64,000 bases of DNA from the NCBI GenBank assembly GCA_963699175.1, contig OY969418.1, positions 5,518,001 to 5,582,000 of the forward strand, read 5' to 3'. Below, in pieces: positions 14,527 to 23,746 of this stretch. The DNA is from JACPYM01 sp963699175. Lineage in GTDB: Bacteria > Acidobacteriota > Blastocatellia > RBC074. The translations under genes and the position numbers were made by a program. The notes beneath the pieces are model-generated. The model did not search any database. It was not told the origin of the DNA and was given only the letters and a program-made list of their open reading frames with translations. Positions within the stretch are counted from its first letter, which is position 1, and the number at the start of each line of letters is the position of its first letter.

Positions 14527-16239
14527 ATGTCGGAAAACATCAATGCGAATCCTGAAGTCGCTGACGTGAATATCGCCACATCGCCGCGCGCTATCACGCT
14601 GGCCGGCTTGATCGGCTTGTTGGGCTGTTTGCTTATCTACCTCCTGCGCTTGGATCGTGTGGTCGGATTGTTTGTGGATGATGCGTGGTACGTCTTGCTG
14701 GCAAAGGCGCTCGCTACGGGGCAGGGCTACTCGCTCTTGAATTCGCCGACGCCGGGTATTTTGCCGCTTTATCCGCCCGCTTTTCCTTTTGTCCTTTCGC
14801 TCATCTTTCGTCTCGCGCCGAGCTTCCCGCAAAACATCTACTTGCTCAAAGCCGTCTCCATCGCGGCCATGCTTGGCGCGGGCTGGCTGACCTATCGCTA
14901 TTTTCAACGCGAGCGCGGGCTGCCGTGGTTTGTGGCGCTGGGCATAATGCTCTCAAGCGTGCTGAGTCCGATGCTGACTTTTATGGCGACCTCGAGTGTA
15001 ATGTCGGAATGTTTCTTCACGCTGGTCTTTATGGCCGTAGTGGTGCTGCTCGAGCGTAGCGCGCGGGCGAAAAAGGCGACGCAGAGTTTGCAATGGGCGG
15101 CGCTGGCCGGGGTAATAACAGCCATCGCCTTCTTGACGCGTTCGATTGGCTTGGCGCTGATCGTGGCAGGCTTTCTCTATTTGCTCAAAGAGAAGTTGCT
15201 CAAGTCTGCTCTGGTTTTTGCAGGCTTGGCAGTGGCGTTATCTGCGCCCTGGGTAATCTACGCGCGTTTGCAAGCGCCCACGCCGGAGCAACAGCGCGAG
15301 CAGGGTGGGCACATCGTGATGCCGTACACGCGCCAATTCTGGCAACGGCGCGCGGGCTTTGAGTTCATGGGTGAAGTCACCGTAGCCGATTTACCAGCGC
15401 GCGTTGTCCGCAATCTGACTGAGATTACTGGGCGCGATGTTTTGCGCATCGTCGCCGCGCCGGTCTTCGAGGCCTTGCGCGATCCGGCTGAAGAGGCCAA
15501 GCAAGAACGAGTGCGGGCTGGCGGCAGTCCCAGCCCACTGCTGGCTTCGTTTCTGCTCAGCGTGTTGGTCATCATTGGATTCATCGTAGTAGCGCGCCAG
15601 AAAGTCACGCTGGCGGAGTTGGCGGTCTTCTTTTCGCTCGGCATCACTGTTCTATGGCCGTGGGAAACGCTGCGTTACGTGCTGCCCTTGATTCCGTTCA
15701 TTGTCTTTTATTTTCTCTCAGGCGTGCGGGCGCTCTACGGTTGGTATCAACAAAAGCGGCGGCATTCAGACGTGCGGGCAGACGTGCGGGCGCAATGGAC
15801 AATAATGGCTGGCGTGGCGAGCCTGATTATCGCCATCAATCTTTATGGTCACGCCAGCTACCTGCGTAAGATCAACAGCAACTCGCCGCTCGAACGTCCA
15901 CCCTGGACGCAAAGTTTCGAGGAGTTGGAGACGATGCTGAAATGGATTGATCGCAACGTGCCGAAAGATGCCGTGCTGGCAGCAGCCTATCCGCCATTGG
16001 TTTATTTGTACACGGGCAACAAGACGATTGCGCCCTACAAGCCAAAGGAGAATTGGGACAATTGGAATCGGATTGGCGTGCGTTATCTGGTGCGCGCCTC
16101 GCTCTACCCGGAGTCGTTCAATCCAGCAGATTTGAAATTCAAGGTGATCTATCATTCGCGCAGTGAACTGAATTTTAGCGTCATTGATCTGGGCGATCCC
16201 CGCAACCGACCAGCTTGGGGCGACACTGACGGTAAGTAG
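14527..16239 (+). CDS. GT-C glycosyltransferase-like membrane protein (PMT/ArnT type)
   Basis: 570 aa with about ten hydrophobic segments. The first periplasmic loop carries FVDDAWYVLLAKAL at about residues 49-62; the paired acidic residues after the first membrane helix are the hallmark of GT39/GT83-type enzymes, which use polyprenyl-phosphate sugars on the outer face of the inner membrane. The last 120 residues form a soluble domain. The acceptor is unknown; the neighbour is another large GT-C-like protein, so cell-envelope glycosylation is the likely theme. GGAGG precedes the ATG by about 10 nt. A perfect 12-bp tandem duplication at 15767-15790 encodes DVRADVRA in a cytosolic loop. Confidence 0.8.
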   Translation: MSENINANPEVADVNIATSPRAITLAGLIGLLGCLLIYLLRLDRVVGLFVDDAWYVLLAKALATGQGYSLLNSPTPGILPLYPPAFPFVLSLIFRLAPSFPQNIYLLKAVSIAAMLGAGWLTYRYFQRERGLPWFVALGIMLSSVLSPMLTFMATSSVMSECFFTLVFMAVVVLLERSARAKKATQSLQWAALAGVITAIAFLTRSIGLALIVAGFLYLLKEKLLKSALVFAGLAVALSAPWVIYARLQAPTPEQQREQGGHIVMPYTRQFWQRRAGFEFMGEVTVADLPARVVRNLTEITGRDVLRIVAAPVFEALRDPAEEAKQERVRAGGSPSPLLASFLLSVLVIIGFIVVARQKVTLAELAVFFSLGITVLWPWETLRYVLPLIPFIVFYFLSGVRALYGWYQQKRRHSDVRADVRAQWTIMAGVASLIIAINLYGHASYLRKINSNSPLERPPWTQSFEELETMLKWIDRNVPKDAVLAAAYPPLVYLYTGNKTIAPYKPKENWDNWNRIGVRYLVRASLYPESFNPADLKFKVIYHSRSELNFSVIDLGDPRNRPAWGDTDGK

Positions 16240-16266
16240 CATTGCTCCATAAGCCCCAATCTATGC

Positions 16267-18756
16267 ATGAAGCGAACCATCGAACACTGGCTAGCGACAG
16301 AGAAGGCTAAAGAGACGATTGCCATGCTCTGCTTGCTTTTTCTGCCCGCCGTCTTTTTCTGGCGCGAGACGCTGGGCTGGCGGACGCTGGCGGACGGTGA
16401 CGCGCTCTTCTGGTTCTATCCCGCCTATCAATTCGTTGCCGAACAACTCAAGGCCGGTAAACTGCCGTTGTGGAACCCTTATCTGTACAGTGGGACGCCG
16501 CTCTTCGCTCAATGGCAGGCGGGCGTCTTCGACCCGCTCAATTGGCTCTTTCTGCTCGGTGTGACTTCGCGGACGATGACGGCGGTGCAGGAACTAGCGT
16601 ATGCAGTCGCGCTGCTGGGGATGTTTCGTTACACGCGCAGCCTGCAATTCAAGCGCCGAGCGAGCGTGGTTGCCGCAGTAATCTATGCCTTGAGTGGCTT
16701 TGCCGTGGCACGCGTAATCTATCCCGGCTTCTTGCACATCTTCGCGCTTACGCCGCTGGTGCTTTACACGATTGAACGATTGCGGCAGCGTCCGGCGTGG
16801 CGTACCGCTGCGTTTGGCGCAGTGATCGTAGCTTGGCAATTGTTTGCCGCACATCCGCAGCCAGTGGTCTATTGTGCTTTGCTGGCCGCCGCCTACGCGT
16901 TGTTCAGAATAAACTGGAAAGGTAACTCCTGGCTGGCAAAGCTGCGGACGAATCGGTTATTCATCTGCCAGTGTGCGCTTGTTTATCTCGGCGGCGCTTG
17001 CTTAGCCGCAATTCAAGTTTTGCCGGCGATAGAGACTGCACGCCAATCTGTGCGACAGGCTTGGCCTTACGAATTGTTCACCTTCAATTCGCTCCATCCG
17101 GTTTCGCTGCTGGTCACGCTCTTTCCTTTCTGGCACGGGCAGGGCAGAGGCTTTTACCAGATGGATTATTGGGGGACGTACTGGCATCAGAATGAGGCGC
17201 AGATTTATCTCGGCGTGATTGCCCTGTCGCTGGCTTGTGGTGGTGCCTATCTCGCATGGCGCGCGCGTTGGGGTATTGGCTGTTTTTGGTGTGTGACAGC
17301 AGTGTGCGGATTGCTATTGTCGCTTGGGGGTTATGTCGGACCGCTCGCACGCTTGCTCTATCAGGTGCCACTCATCAGCCAGTTTCGCAGCCCGAATCGT
17401 CATTGGATGGAAGTTGTTTTTGCCGTGTCGGTGTTAGCCGGATTTGCAGTAGATCGTTTGTTGTGTGCTGAGCAAGCGGAGTTGCGAAGCCGCTTAGTGC
17501 GCGTCACGCGGATGACTACGCTGGCTTTGACAGTAGTCAGCACCCTAGTCGGCGGGTTCGTGCTCTGGCGCAAAACGGCGGCTGAGCAAATCGTCCTAGC
17601 CGCGCGCGAGATGAATCGTATGTCCGCGGGCTTTTTCCAAAAGGGTGGCCCGGAGTTTTACCTGCCAATTATCACAGCGGTGTTGTTGTGCACAGCCTTG
17701 TTGCTCTTTCTGCGTTGGGCACAACACACGCGCTGGTACGCGCTGTTGCTGGTAGTTTTGCTGGCCGATTATCACCTTTACGCCTTCTGCGCGCCGATCT
17801 CCAACGACGAGCCGAAGTTGGAGGCCCTCATCGGACGCGCACTGCCGCCAACGCTCGCCGCCAAACAGAACGAGCGGGAACCACTGCGCTACCAACAGAT
17901 GCTCAGCCCCGCGACAGGCGAGTTCAATCCTTTCTGGCTGTACGGGCACGAATTTGCGACCGGCTATGATCCGATTCTGAACACGCGCTACAAAACATTC
18001 AGCGGCATTGACGAGGCGGGGCGCAGCTATCTGCCCACGATTCTGAAAGCGCAAGACCACACACTCGATGTGCTCAACGTGCGCTACGTGTTGGTCACGC
18101 CCAACTTTCTGAAGCCCGATATGCAATTGAGCCAGGTTGGCTTGGACGACGTTACACGCTGGCGTGAGCTGCCAAACGATAGCCCCATTCGTGGGTTCGA
18201 TCAGATGAAGGTCTATGAAAACCTACGCGCATTGCCTCGTGTATGGCTAGTAACGCAAGTGCAGCGGATAGACAACGAATACGACCAACTGCGCCTCATT
18301 CGTGGCGAGTTGCAAGATGCGCTGGGGCAGGCTTTCGATCCGCGCAAACTTGCCTTGCTTGAACCGCACACCGCACAACAGCCGTGGGCGCAAGTCATGC
18401 AACAACCTGCGCCTGCTGAACCGCACGGCACAGCGCAAATCATCGCCCGCGCAAATGATCGTTTGCTGATTGAGGCGGAAGCGGCCACTGATTCTTTGCT
18501 GGTCTTGAGCGAGATGGCTTATCCGGGCTGGCGCGCCCGTGTGGACGGGCAGACTGTTGAATGGCATCGCGTGAATTACATTTTGTGCGGCGTGCCGCTC
18601 AAGGCAGGGAAGCACCGCGTCGAGTTTCGCTATCAACCCGACATCATAAAAATCGGGGCGGTGGTTTCGATCACCACCGCCCTCGCTTTGTTCGGTTTAG
18701 TTATGTGGGAATATCGGAAGCGCCGCACACTCACGGACGCGGCCGTTTCGGCTTAG
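16267..18756 (+). CDS. YfhO-like GT-C superfamily membrane protein
   Basis: 829 aa. After a short cytosolic start come about 12 membrane helices. An early loop has GDALFWFYPAYQFVAEQL and GKLPLWNPYLYSGTPLFA, which resembles the YfhO (DUF6044/GT-C) signature. The C-terminal third is extracytoplasmic and contains SEMAYPGWRARVDG and LKAGKHRVEFRYQP, followed by a last membrane helix, as in YfhO, a protein tied to lipoteichoic acid glycosylation in Gram-positives. In a Gram-negative the substrate is unknown. It starts 27 nt after the preceding GT-C gene and is probably cotranscribed. Its last 26 nt overlap the 3' end of the convergent gene. Confidence 0.8.
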   Translation: MKRTIEHWLATEKAKETIAMLCLLFLPAVFFWRETLGWRTLADGDALFWFYPAYQFVAEQLKAGKLPLWNPYLYSGTPLFAQWQAGVFDPLNWLFLLGVTSRTMTAVQELAYAVALLGMFRYTRSLQFKRRASVVAAVIYALSGFAVARVIYPGFLHIFALTPLVLYTIERLRQRPAWRTAAFGAVIVAWQLFAAHPQPVVYCALLAAAYALFRINWKGNSWLAKLRTNRLFICQCALVYLGGACLAAIQVLPAIETARQSVRQAWPYELFTFNSLHPVSLLVTLFPFWHGQGRGFYQMDYWGTYWHQNEAQIYLGVIALSLACGGAYLAWRARWGIGCFWCVTAVCGLLLSLGGYVGPLARLLYQVPLISQFRSPNRHWMEVVFAVSVLAGFAVDRLLCAEQAELRSRLVRVTRMTTLALTVVSTLVGGFVLWRKTAAEQIVLAAREMNRMSAGFFQKGGPEFYLPIITAVLLCTALLLFLRWAQHTRWYALLLVVLLADYHLYAFCAPISNDEPKLEALIGRALPPTLAAKQNEREPLRYQQMLSPATGEFNPFWLYGHEFATGYDPILNTRYKTFSGIDEAGRSYLPTILKAQDHTLDVLNVRYVLVTPNFLKPDMQLSQVGLDDVTRWRELPNDSPIRGFDQMKVYENLRALPRVWLVTQVQRIDNEYDQLRLIRGELQDALGQAFDPRKLALLEPHTAQQPWAQVMQQPAPAEPHGTAQIIARANDRLLIEAEAATDSLLVLSEMAYPGWRARVDGQTVEWHRVNYILCGVPLKAGKHRVEFRYQPDIIKIGAVVSITTALALFGLVMWEYRKRRTLTDAAVSA

Positions 18757-19675
18757 GAGCTTCGCCCTTCTGCTCTTCGGGCTTCTTCTCGTCTTTCTTC
18801 TCGCCGGGCTTGACGCTCTTCTGGTCTTTGCTTTCAGGCTTCGACTCGTCCTTGATCTCTTCGGTGCTGCCGGTGATCTTCACGTCAGATTGGAATTGGC
18901 GATAGTCTTTGTACTTGATGACCATGCGCACGTGCAGCGTGCCACCATCATCGAACGACAAGGTATCGTCGCCGTAGGTGTAAGTCGGAAACCAGTAACG
19001 CCCGTCGATGTTTTCACGGTAGGTCTCGAACTTCGGGAAGCGCTGTTTGAATTCGGGCACGACCTTGCCTTGCACTTTGACGACCTGCAAATCCTGATCG
19101 TCAACCCAGATGCGTCCCTGGAAGAATTTGCCCTCGATCTTCTGAGACTTCATCCGGCGCAGTTCCTGCTGATTGCCCATCACCTTCGGCATCACGTCGA
19201 AGACGTAAGTGTCCAGTGCGTCCACCTTCTCTTTGCCGACGTAGCTGATGTTGTAATTTGGCAGTTCCTTCGCCGTCAGCGCGAAGGGTTGCAGATTGAT
19301 GAGCGCGTTCTTGTCTTCGGCGGTCAGGATGCCGGATTGTTCGAGCACGGAGGGGGGCGCTTTGATAATTCGCTGCATGCGTTTGCCCGCGTCGTTGAAG
19401 ACGAATTCCGAGACCTGATAAAACTCGCCGGAGATCGTATTGGCTGGGCCTAAGACCTGAATCGTTGATTCCTGTTTGTAGGCGTATTCCTTCCAGGTCT
19501 CAAACAACTCGCCCTCGCGTTCCGTAAACAGCTTGATGACCTCTGCCGGTGACAGGTTCTTGTTAGCTGCCGGCGTCGGCACAGGCTTGTTTTGTTGTGC
19601 CGTCACTGGGCGGTTGGTTACCAGCCACAAGCTCAAGCTCAGCAAAAGCGACAATGTAATTAAAGCTCTTTTCAT
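18731..19675 (-). CDS. Exported protein resembling outer-membrane lipoprotein-sorting proteins
   Basis: 314 aa. A signal peptide (MKRALITLSLLLSLSLWL, cleavage near TAQ) precedes a beta-rich region of about 230 residues. The motifs NYNISYVGKEKVDALDTYVFDVMPK, broken here by nothing, and GRIWVDDQDLQVVKVQGK recall LolA/LolB-like outer-membrane lipoprotein-sorting folds common in acidobacteria. No lipobox is seen. The last 45 residues are a charged Lys/Glu/Pro tail. AGAGGA lies ten nt before the ATG. A second gene of similar design lies at 56492-57379. Its 3' end overlaps the convergent YfhO-like gene by 26 nt. Confidence 0.65.
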   Translation of the reverse strand: MKRALITLSLLLSLSLWLVTNRPVTAQQNKPVPTPAANKNLSPAEVIKLFTEREGELFETWKEYAYKQESTIQVLGPANTISGEFYQVSEFVFNDAGKRMQRIIKAPPSVLEQSGILTAEDKNALINLQPFALTAKELPNYNISYVGKEKVDALDTYVFDVMPKVMGNQQELRRMKSQKIEGKFFQGRIWVDDQDLQVVKVQGKVVPEFKQRFPKFETYRENIDGRYWFPTYTYGDDTLSFDDGGTLHVRMVIKYKDYRQFQSDVKITGSTEEIKDESKPESKDQKSVKPGEKKDEKKPEEQKGEAPKPKRPRP

Positions 19676-19874
19676 CTGCTTTATCCTCTTCTCACGAAAT
19701 GACCATCTGCAAGTGCCCGCGTTGGATGGGCAAGTATAACCGCTACGTTGCTTTTCGTCACATCACCAAGCTGGAACGCCGAGGGCGGCAAAACCTTGCT
19801 AGCAAAATCAGGTGGACTATTGCAGAATGCTCCACTTGGTTCGGCCAAAACATTTTCAACAAGCGAGACAAGCA

Positions 19875-20336
19875 ATGGCAACAACAGGAGCACAAATCGG
19901 AGACCACGCGCCGGAGATTGAATTGCCGGATCAATCAGGTCAACTGTGGCGTTTAAGCGATCAGCGCGGCAAGGTCGTGGTGCTGTTGTTCTATCCAGCG
20001 GATGAGACCCCGGTCTGCACCAAGCAGCTTTGCAGCGTACGTGACAATTGGGAGCGCTATCAGGCCACTGGCGCAGAGGTCATCGGTATCAATACTGATT
20101 CCAGTGAGAAACATCAACGCTTCGCCGACCATCACCAATTGCCTTTGCGCCTGTTGGCGGACACGACGGGCGAGGTCGTGCGCAGATACGAGATGAAAAA
20201 TTTATTGGGCACAAAACGCGGAGTGGTCGTAATTGATCGTGATGGCGTGGTGCGCTACCGGCGCACTGTCTTTCCGATCTTTCGCCCGACGGATGAAGAA
20301 GTCTTGGGCGCGATTAAAACTGTGCTGAACGGCTAG
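19875..20336 (+). CDS. bcp: Thiol peroxidase of the Bcp/PrxQ type
   Basis: 153 aa from the ATG at 19875, which gives the normal Bcp N-terminus; the longer reading adds unrelated residues. Motifs are PEIELPDQSGQLWRLSD, VVVLLFYPADETPVCTKQLC, and a later GVVVIDRDGVVRY. Cys48 is the presumed peroxidatic residue and Cys53 the resolving one (CxxxxC, atypical two-Cys). It reduces hydroperoxides with thioredoxin as electron donor in the cytosol. The ribosome site is weak. It lies 199 nt from the divergent exported-protein gene, so the gap holds both promoters. Confidence 0.92.
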   Translation: MATTGAQIGDHAPEIELPDQSGQLWRLSDQRGKVVVLLFYPADETPVCTKQLCSVRDNWERYQATGAEVIGINTDSSEKHQRFADHHQLPLRLLADTTGEVVRRYEMKNLLGTKRGVVVIDRDGVVRYRRTVFPIFRPTDEEVLGAIKTVLNG

Positions 20337-20367
20337 CGCCCATCAGACCACGTATTGCAATTCAAGT

Positions 20368-22173
20368 ATGTCTACCGATTTATCAGCGACAATCGAACCC
20401 AGTACCAGCGAAACCAACTCGGCGCAACGTTTGCAGCGCCTGATTGATGAATTGAGCGTTGAATTCATCTCGATTCTCGATCTGGATGAATTGATCGAGC
20501 GCGTGGCGAACCGGTTGAAAGAGGTCATTGACTACAAATTCTTCAACATCTTTTTGGTGGATGAAGAGCGCGGCGGTCTGGCCTGGAAGAAAGCCATCGG
20601 CTACCACCCTGAAGAGGTCGCGCGCCACGCGGTGATTCCCTTCGACCGCAGCATCGCCTCCGCCGCCTTCCGCGAAGGCCACACGATTAACGTCGGCGAC
20701 GTGCAGCGTGACTCGCGCTACTTGCCGATTGCGACTGCCGACGGTAACACGCCGCGCTCCGAAATCGCCGTCCCACTCGTGCTCGTGCGCGAGCGCAAGA
20801 TCGTCGGCGTGCTGACGATTGAAAGCGCCGAGGCCAACTACTTCACGCGCGAACACGAGCGCGTGTTGAACGTACTGGGCAATCATCTGGCTATCGCGCT
20901 CGAACACGCGCATGTTTACGACGAGTTGCGCCAACGCACACGCGAGTTGCGCACGCTGATCGAGATCGGCCACGAAATCACCTCGATCCTCGATCTCGAC
21001 CGGCTGCTGCAAGCCATCGCGCCGCTGCTGGATCGCGTCATCAGCTACGAGTTCCTGCTGGTTGGCCTGATTGATGAAGAGTCGGAAGAATTCGTCTGGC
21101 ACGTCGAATACGGCTACGGCGTCGAGAAGTGCGAACGCGCCAGTCGCTCGAAGGTCAGCAAAGGGGTGGTAGGGCGCGCGGTACGCGAGCGTCGCACGCA
21201 GATTGTCAGCGATGTGTTGCGCGATGCCGATTACTTCGTGACAGACAATTGGCGCGATCAGGGGCAGCGTTCTGAAATCGCCGTGCCGCTGATTTACGAA
21301 GAGAAAGTCATCGGCGTCGTTGCGCTCGAACACTGCCGCACCAACGCGTTCAACGAATACCACGCGCACATTCTGGAGAACATCGCCAACCCACTCTCCA
21401 TCGCGCTGGTCAACGCCAAGCTCTATGCCCAACACGTCAAGCGCGAACAGATTTTGGAAAATGAGATTTTGATGGGGCGTGACGTGCAGCGCGCGATGAT
21501 CCCCGATCCACCCGCGGTAAAAGGCTATGAGATTGCCGCGCGGTTGGAGCCGGCGCTGAATCTGAGCGGCGACTTCTACGATTACATCCCGTTATCTGAT
21601 AATCGGCTAGGTCTGTTGATCGGCGATGTGTCGGGCAAAGGCGTGCGCGCCGCGATGGGCATGGCAGCGGCCAGAAGTCTGTTACGCAGCGCGGCGCGGC
21701 GCGGCGGCGGCCCTTCGCGCGTGATGCGCGATGCGAACACGCGCTTGCATCGTGACCTGAGCGCCAATCTGCTGCTGACGCTGGTTTATGGCGTGCTCGA
21801 TACCGAACAGAAGGTCTTGCAATACTGCAACGCCGGGCACAATCCGCCTTACTTGGTGCGCGCGTCGGGCAAATGGCGGGCGTTGAAAGCGGGCGGCCTG
21901 CTGTTGGGAGCGTTTGATAAACAGCAGTACAAAACCGAGAACCTGCAATTGGAAAAAGGCGATCTGCTCTTCTTTTTCACCGACGGTATGGTTGAAGCGC
22001 GCGCACCTGGAAGTGAAGAATTCGGCGACGAGCGCGTGGTGGATTTTCTGCTAGCGCATCGCCACCTAAAAGCGGCGGCGATTGTAGATGCTGCCGTCAA
22101 ACAAGTCCGCGAGTTCATCGGCTGCGATCATCCGCAGGATGATCTCACACTGCTGGCGATCAAGGTATTGTGA
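20368..22173 (+). CDS. GAF-GAF-PP2C (RsbU/SpoIIE-type) serine phosphatase
   Basis: 601 aa. Two GAF domains occupy about residues 20-185 and 190-355; each ends in the EIAVPL segment typical of the fold. A linker helix leads into a SpoIIE-type PP2C domain (about 370-600) with the metal-binding acidic motifs SGDFYD, IGDVSGKG, FFTDGMVEA and HPQDDLTLL. Such proteins dephosphorylate anti-sigma-factor antagonists in partner-switching pathways, with the GAF domains sensing small molecules or redox. No STAS or anti-sigma gene is adjacent, so the target is elsewhere. All catalytic acids appear intact. Confidence 0.9.
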   Translation: MSTDLSATIEPSTSETNSAQRLQRLIDELSVEFISILDLDELIERVANRLKEVIDYKFFNIFLVDEERGGLAWKKAIGYHPEEVARHAVIPFDRSIASAAFREGHTINVGDVQRDSRYLPIATADGNTPRSEIAVPLVLVRERKIVGVLTIESAEANYFTREHERVLNVLGNHLAIALEHAHVYDELRQRTRELRTLIEIGHEITSILDLDRLLQAIAPLLDRVISYEFLLVGLIDEESEEFVWHVEYGYGVEKCERASRSKVSKGVVGRAVRERRTQIVSDVLRDADYFVTDNWRDQGQRSEIAVPLIYEEKVIGVVALEHCRTNAFNEYHAHILENIANPLSIALVNAKLYAQHVKREQILENEILMGRDVQRAMIPDPPAVKGYEIAARLEPALNLSGDFYDYIPLSDNRLGLLIGDVSGKGVRAAMGMAAARSLLRSAARRGGGPSRVMRDANTRLHRDLSANLLLTLVYGVLDTEQKVLQYCNAGHNPPYLVRASGKWRALKAGGLLLGAFDKQQYKTENLQLEKGDLLFFFTDGMVEARAPGSEEFGDERVVDFLLAHRHLKAAAIVDAAVKQVREFIGCDHPQDDLTLLAIKVL

Positions 22174-22218
22174 AGCAGCGGCACGTGCTTGTGTTAAACT
22201 CCCGCACAGAGGTGATCT

Positions 22219-22518
22219 ATGCCGAAAGCGACTGTCAAACTCAATCCTGATTTACAACACGAAATCGAGACCGTTCGCAATCACGCTGCTACTGCCCCAG
22301 CAATCACGATCAACCCGGAACGCCTGGGCGGCACACCGGTCATTGGGCTGAGCCGTGTACCAGTCAGTGTCCTACTCGATTATCTGGCAACCGGCGAGAC
22401 GCTGGAAGCCTTCCTTAAAGACTATCCCACGGTTGACCACTCGAAGGCCGTGGGCGCGCTGGATGCACTCAAAGAGGCGTTAGATGACGGATTGATCGGC
22501 AAGCGAATTGATTACTGA
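22219..22518 (+). CDS. DUF433 protein, antitoxin-like partner
   Basis: 99 aa. INPERLGGTPVIGLSRVPV, DYLATGETLEAFLKDYPTV and AVGALDALKEAL are the DUF433 pattern, a small winged-helix-like family often found before DUF5615 PIN-like genes in VapBC-like pairs. AGAGGTGA precedes the ATG. The stop overlaps the next ATG (ATGA at 22515-22518 region), the classical translational coupling of such pairs. The partner gene is interrupted, so this antitoxin-like protein may now stand alone. Confidence 0.8.
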   Translation: MPKATVKLNPDLQHEIETVRNHAATAPAITINPERLGGTPVIGLSRVPVSVLLDYLATGETLEAFLKDYPTVDHSKAVGALDALKEALDDGLIGKRIDY

Positions 22519-22895
22519 TGAGGTTGCTGTTTGATGAAGACACGCCGGAGAAACTGATGCGGCACTTCAAGCCGCACGACTGCACGCACATTAATCACAC
22601 CCCACTGAAGGGATTGAAGAACGGAACGTTGCTGGCTGCTGCTGAGCAGTAATTCGATGTCTTGATCACCGCCGATTCCAACCTCTCTTATCAGCAAATC
22701 ATCTCGCATTTCGATTTGGCCGTCGTTGTGTTGCGCGCTTTTCGCACCAAACTGGAGTCCCTAATGCCCGCTATTCCTGCCGCCTTGCAGGCACTAACAG
22801 CGTTTCAACCTGGCGAAATTATCTTTGTGTATGCCGATGCTCAGTCGGAGCAACGCGATCAGCGTAAGGGCAAAGGAAAGTTTGAAAGAAAATAG
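22518..22895 (+). pseudogene. DUF5615 PIN-like toxin gene interrupted by an in-frame TAA
   Basis: Starting at the ATG that overlaps the DUF433 stop, the frame reads LLFDEDTPEKLMRHF, then a GLKNGTLLAAAEQ segment, a TAA at 22650-22652, and continues in the same frame with FDVLITADSNLSYQQ, VVVLRAF and FQPGEIIFVYAD to a stop at 22893-22895. Together the two halves form one full-length DUF5615 (Mut7-C/PIN-like) protein. In relatives the interrupted place reads E-E-F-D-V, so a single base change at a Glu or Gln codon explains the stop. No frameshift is needed. It may be a true inactivation, a sequencing error or a readthrough case. Confidence 0.8.
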
Positions 22896-22966
22896 CTTCG
22901 CGGCCTTAGCCTGGCAATAAGCTATAGCAGTCAAGATTGAATAAACTAACAAACATAATTCTGTTT

Positions 22967-23662
22967 TCAAGCGTGGTTCAAATGCGCCCACCACGTTTCC
23001 GGCGCAAAGCCAACTAAGATTGGTACAATCAGATCAGCATCTTTCAATTGCTCAGCAGGGTAGCTGGTCGTCACTGCCACACAAAGCATCCCAGCGCGTT
23101 TGGCGGCTTCTATTCCGGCAAGTGAGTCTTCAATCACCAAGCATTCAGTGGGCGCAATCCTAGTTTGCTCATTCAACACGGCTAGCGCTTTTAGAAAGCC
23201 TTCAGGATCGGGCTTGCCCGTGCGGACATCCTCGGCAGCAATGATTGTTTGGAAGTGTTGCCGCAAGCCGCCACGCTCTAGCACGAACTCAATCTCTTGC
23301 CGCAATGCACCTGACACAACGGCAAGCGGCACCCGCGCCGCCCAGCCTTCGATCAATTGCGCCACGCCGGGAAAAAGCAAGTCACGTTCAGCGATGGCCC
23401 GCGCGTAATAACCAGCTTTGCGCGTAATCAGCGCGTTGACATAGCTGTTGTCATTGGCTCTTTGCCCATATCCTCCAGCCTGCAACAACACTGGAAAACA
23501 CGTGTGGTCAGGCACGCCGAGACTGAGCGCGCGGCAATGCGCGTCAGTCAACTCAATGCCTTCTTCGCGCAACACGCGCTGAATCAATTCCAGGTGCAGC
23601 GGTTCATCGTCCACAATCACGCCGTTAAAATCGAAGATGATGGCTTTCAATTGCCGGTTCAC
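22967..23662 (-). CDS. HAD-superfamily hydrolase with an altered first motif
   Basis: 231 aa from a GTG at 23662 with GGGAG upstream on the minus strand; the longer reading is rejected because it would run into the divergent pentamer gene. Motif I reads FDFNGVIVDDEP, where Asp11 is the nucleophile but the usual second Asp (DxD) is Asn13. Motif II is VVSGAL, motif III the Lys of GKPDPEGF, and motif IV IEDSLAGIEAA. The cap and order match beta-phosphoglucomutase/phosphoglycolate phosphatase types. It is divergent from the microcompartment cassette. The Asn makes substrate and even phosphatase action uncertain. Confidence 0.85.
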   Translation of the reverse strand: MNRQLKAIIFDFNGVIVDDEPLHLELIQRVLREEGIELTDAHCRALSLGVPDHTCFPVLLQAGGYGQRANDNSYVNALITRKAGYYARAIAERDLLFPGVAQLIEGWAARVPLAVVSGALRQEIEFVLERGGLRQHFQTIIAAEDVRTGKPDPEGFLKALAVLNEQTRIAPTECLVIEDSLAGIEAAKRAGMLCVAVTTSYPAEQLKDADLIVPILVGFAPETWWAHLNHA

Positions 23663-23674
23663 AAATAACTCCCT

Positions 23675-23703
23675 TTCCGTTCTCAATTCGCGTCGCCTAT
23701 AAT
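23675..23703 (+). promoter_or_regulatory. Promoter of the pentamer cassette
   Basis: A perfect TATAAT -10 box at 23698-23703 has TTCCGT 17 nt upstream (23675-23680), a weak -35. It lies 43 nt before the first pentamer ATG, in the 84-nt gap shared with the divergent HAD gene. Confidence 0.5.
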
Positions 23704-23746
23704 CGCCGAAGCCGCAAGCAACTGACCAGAGACTACGGACTGAACT

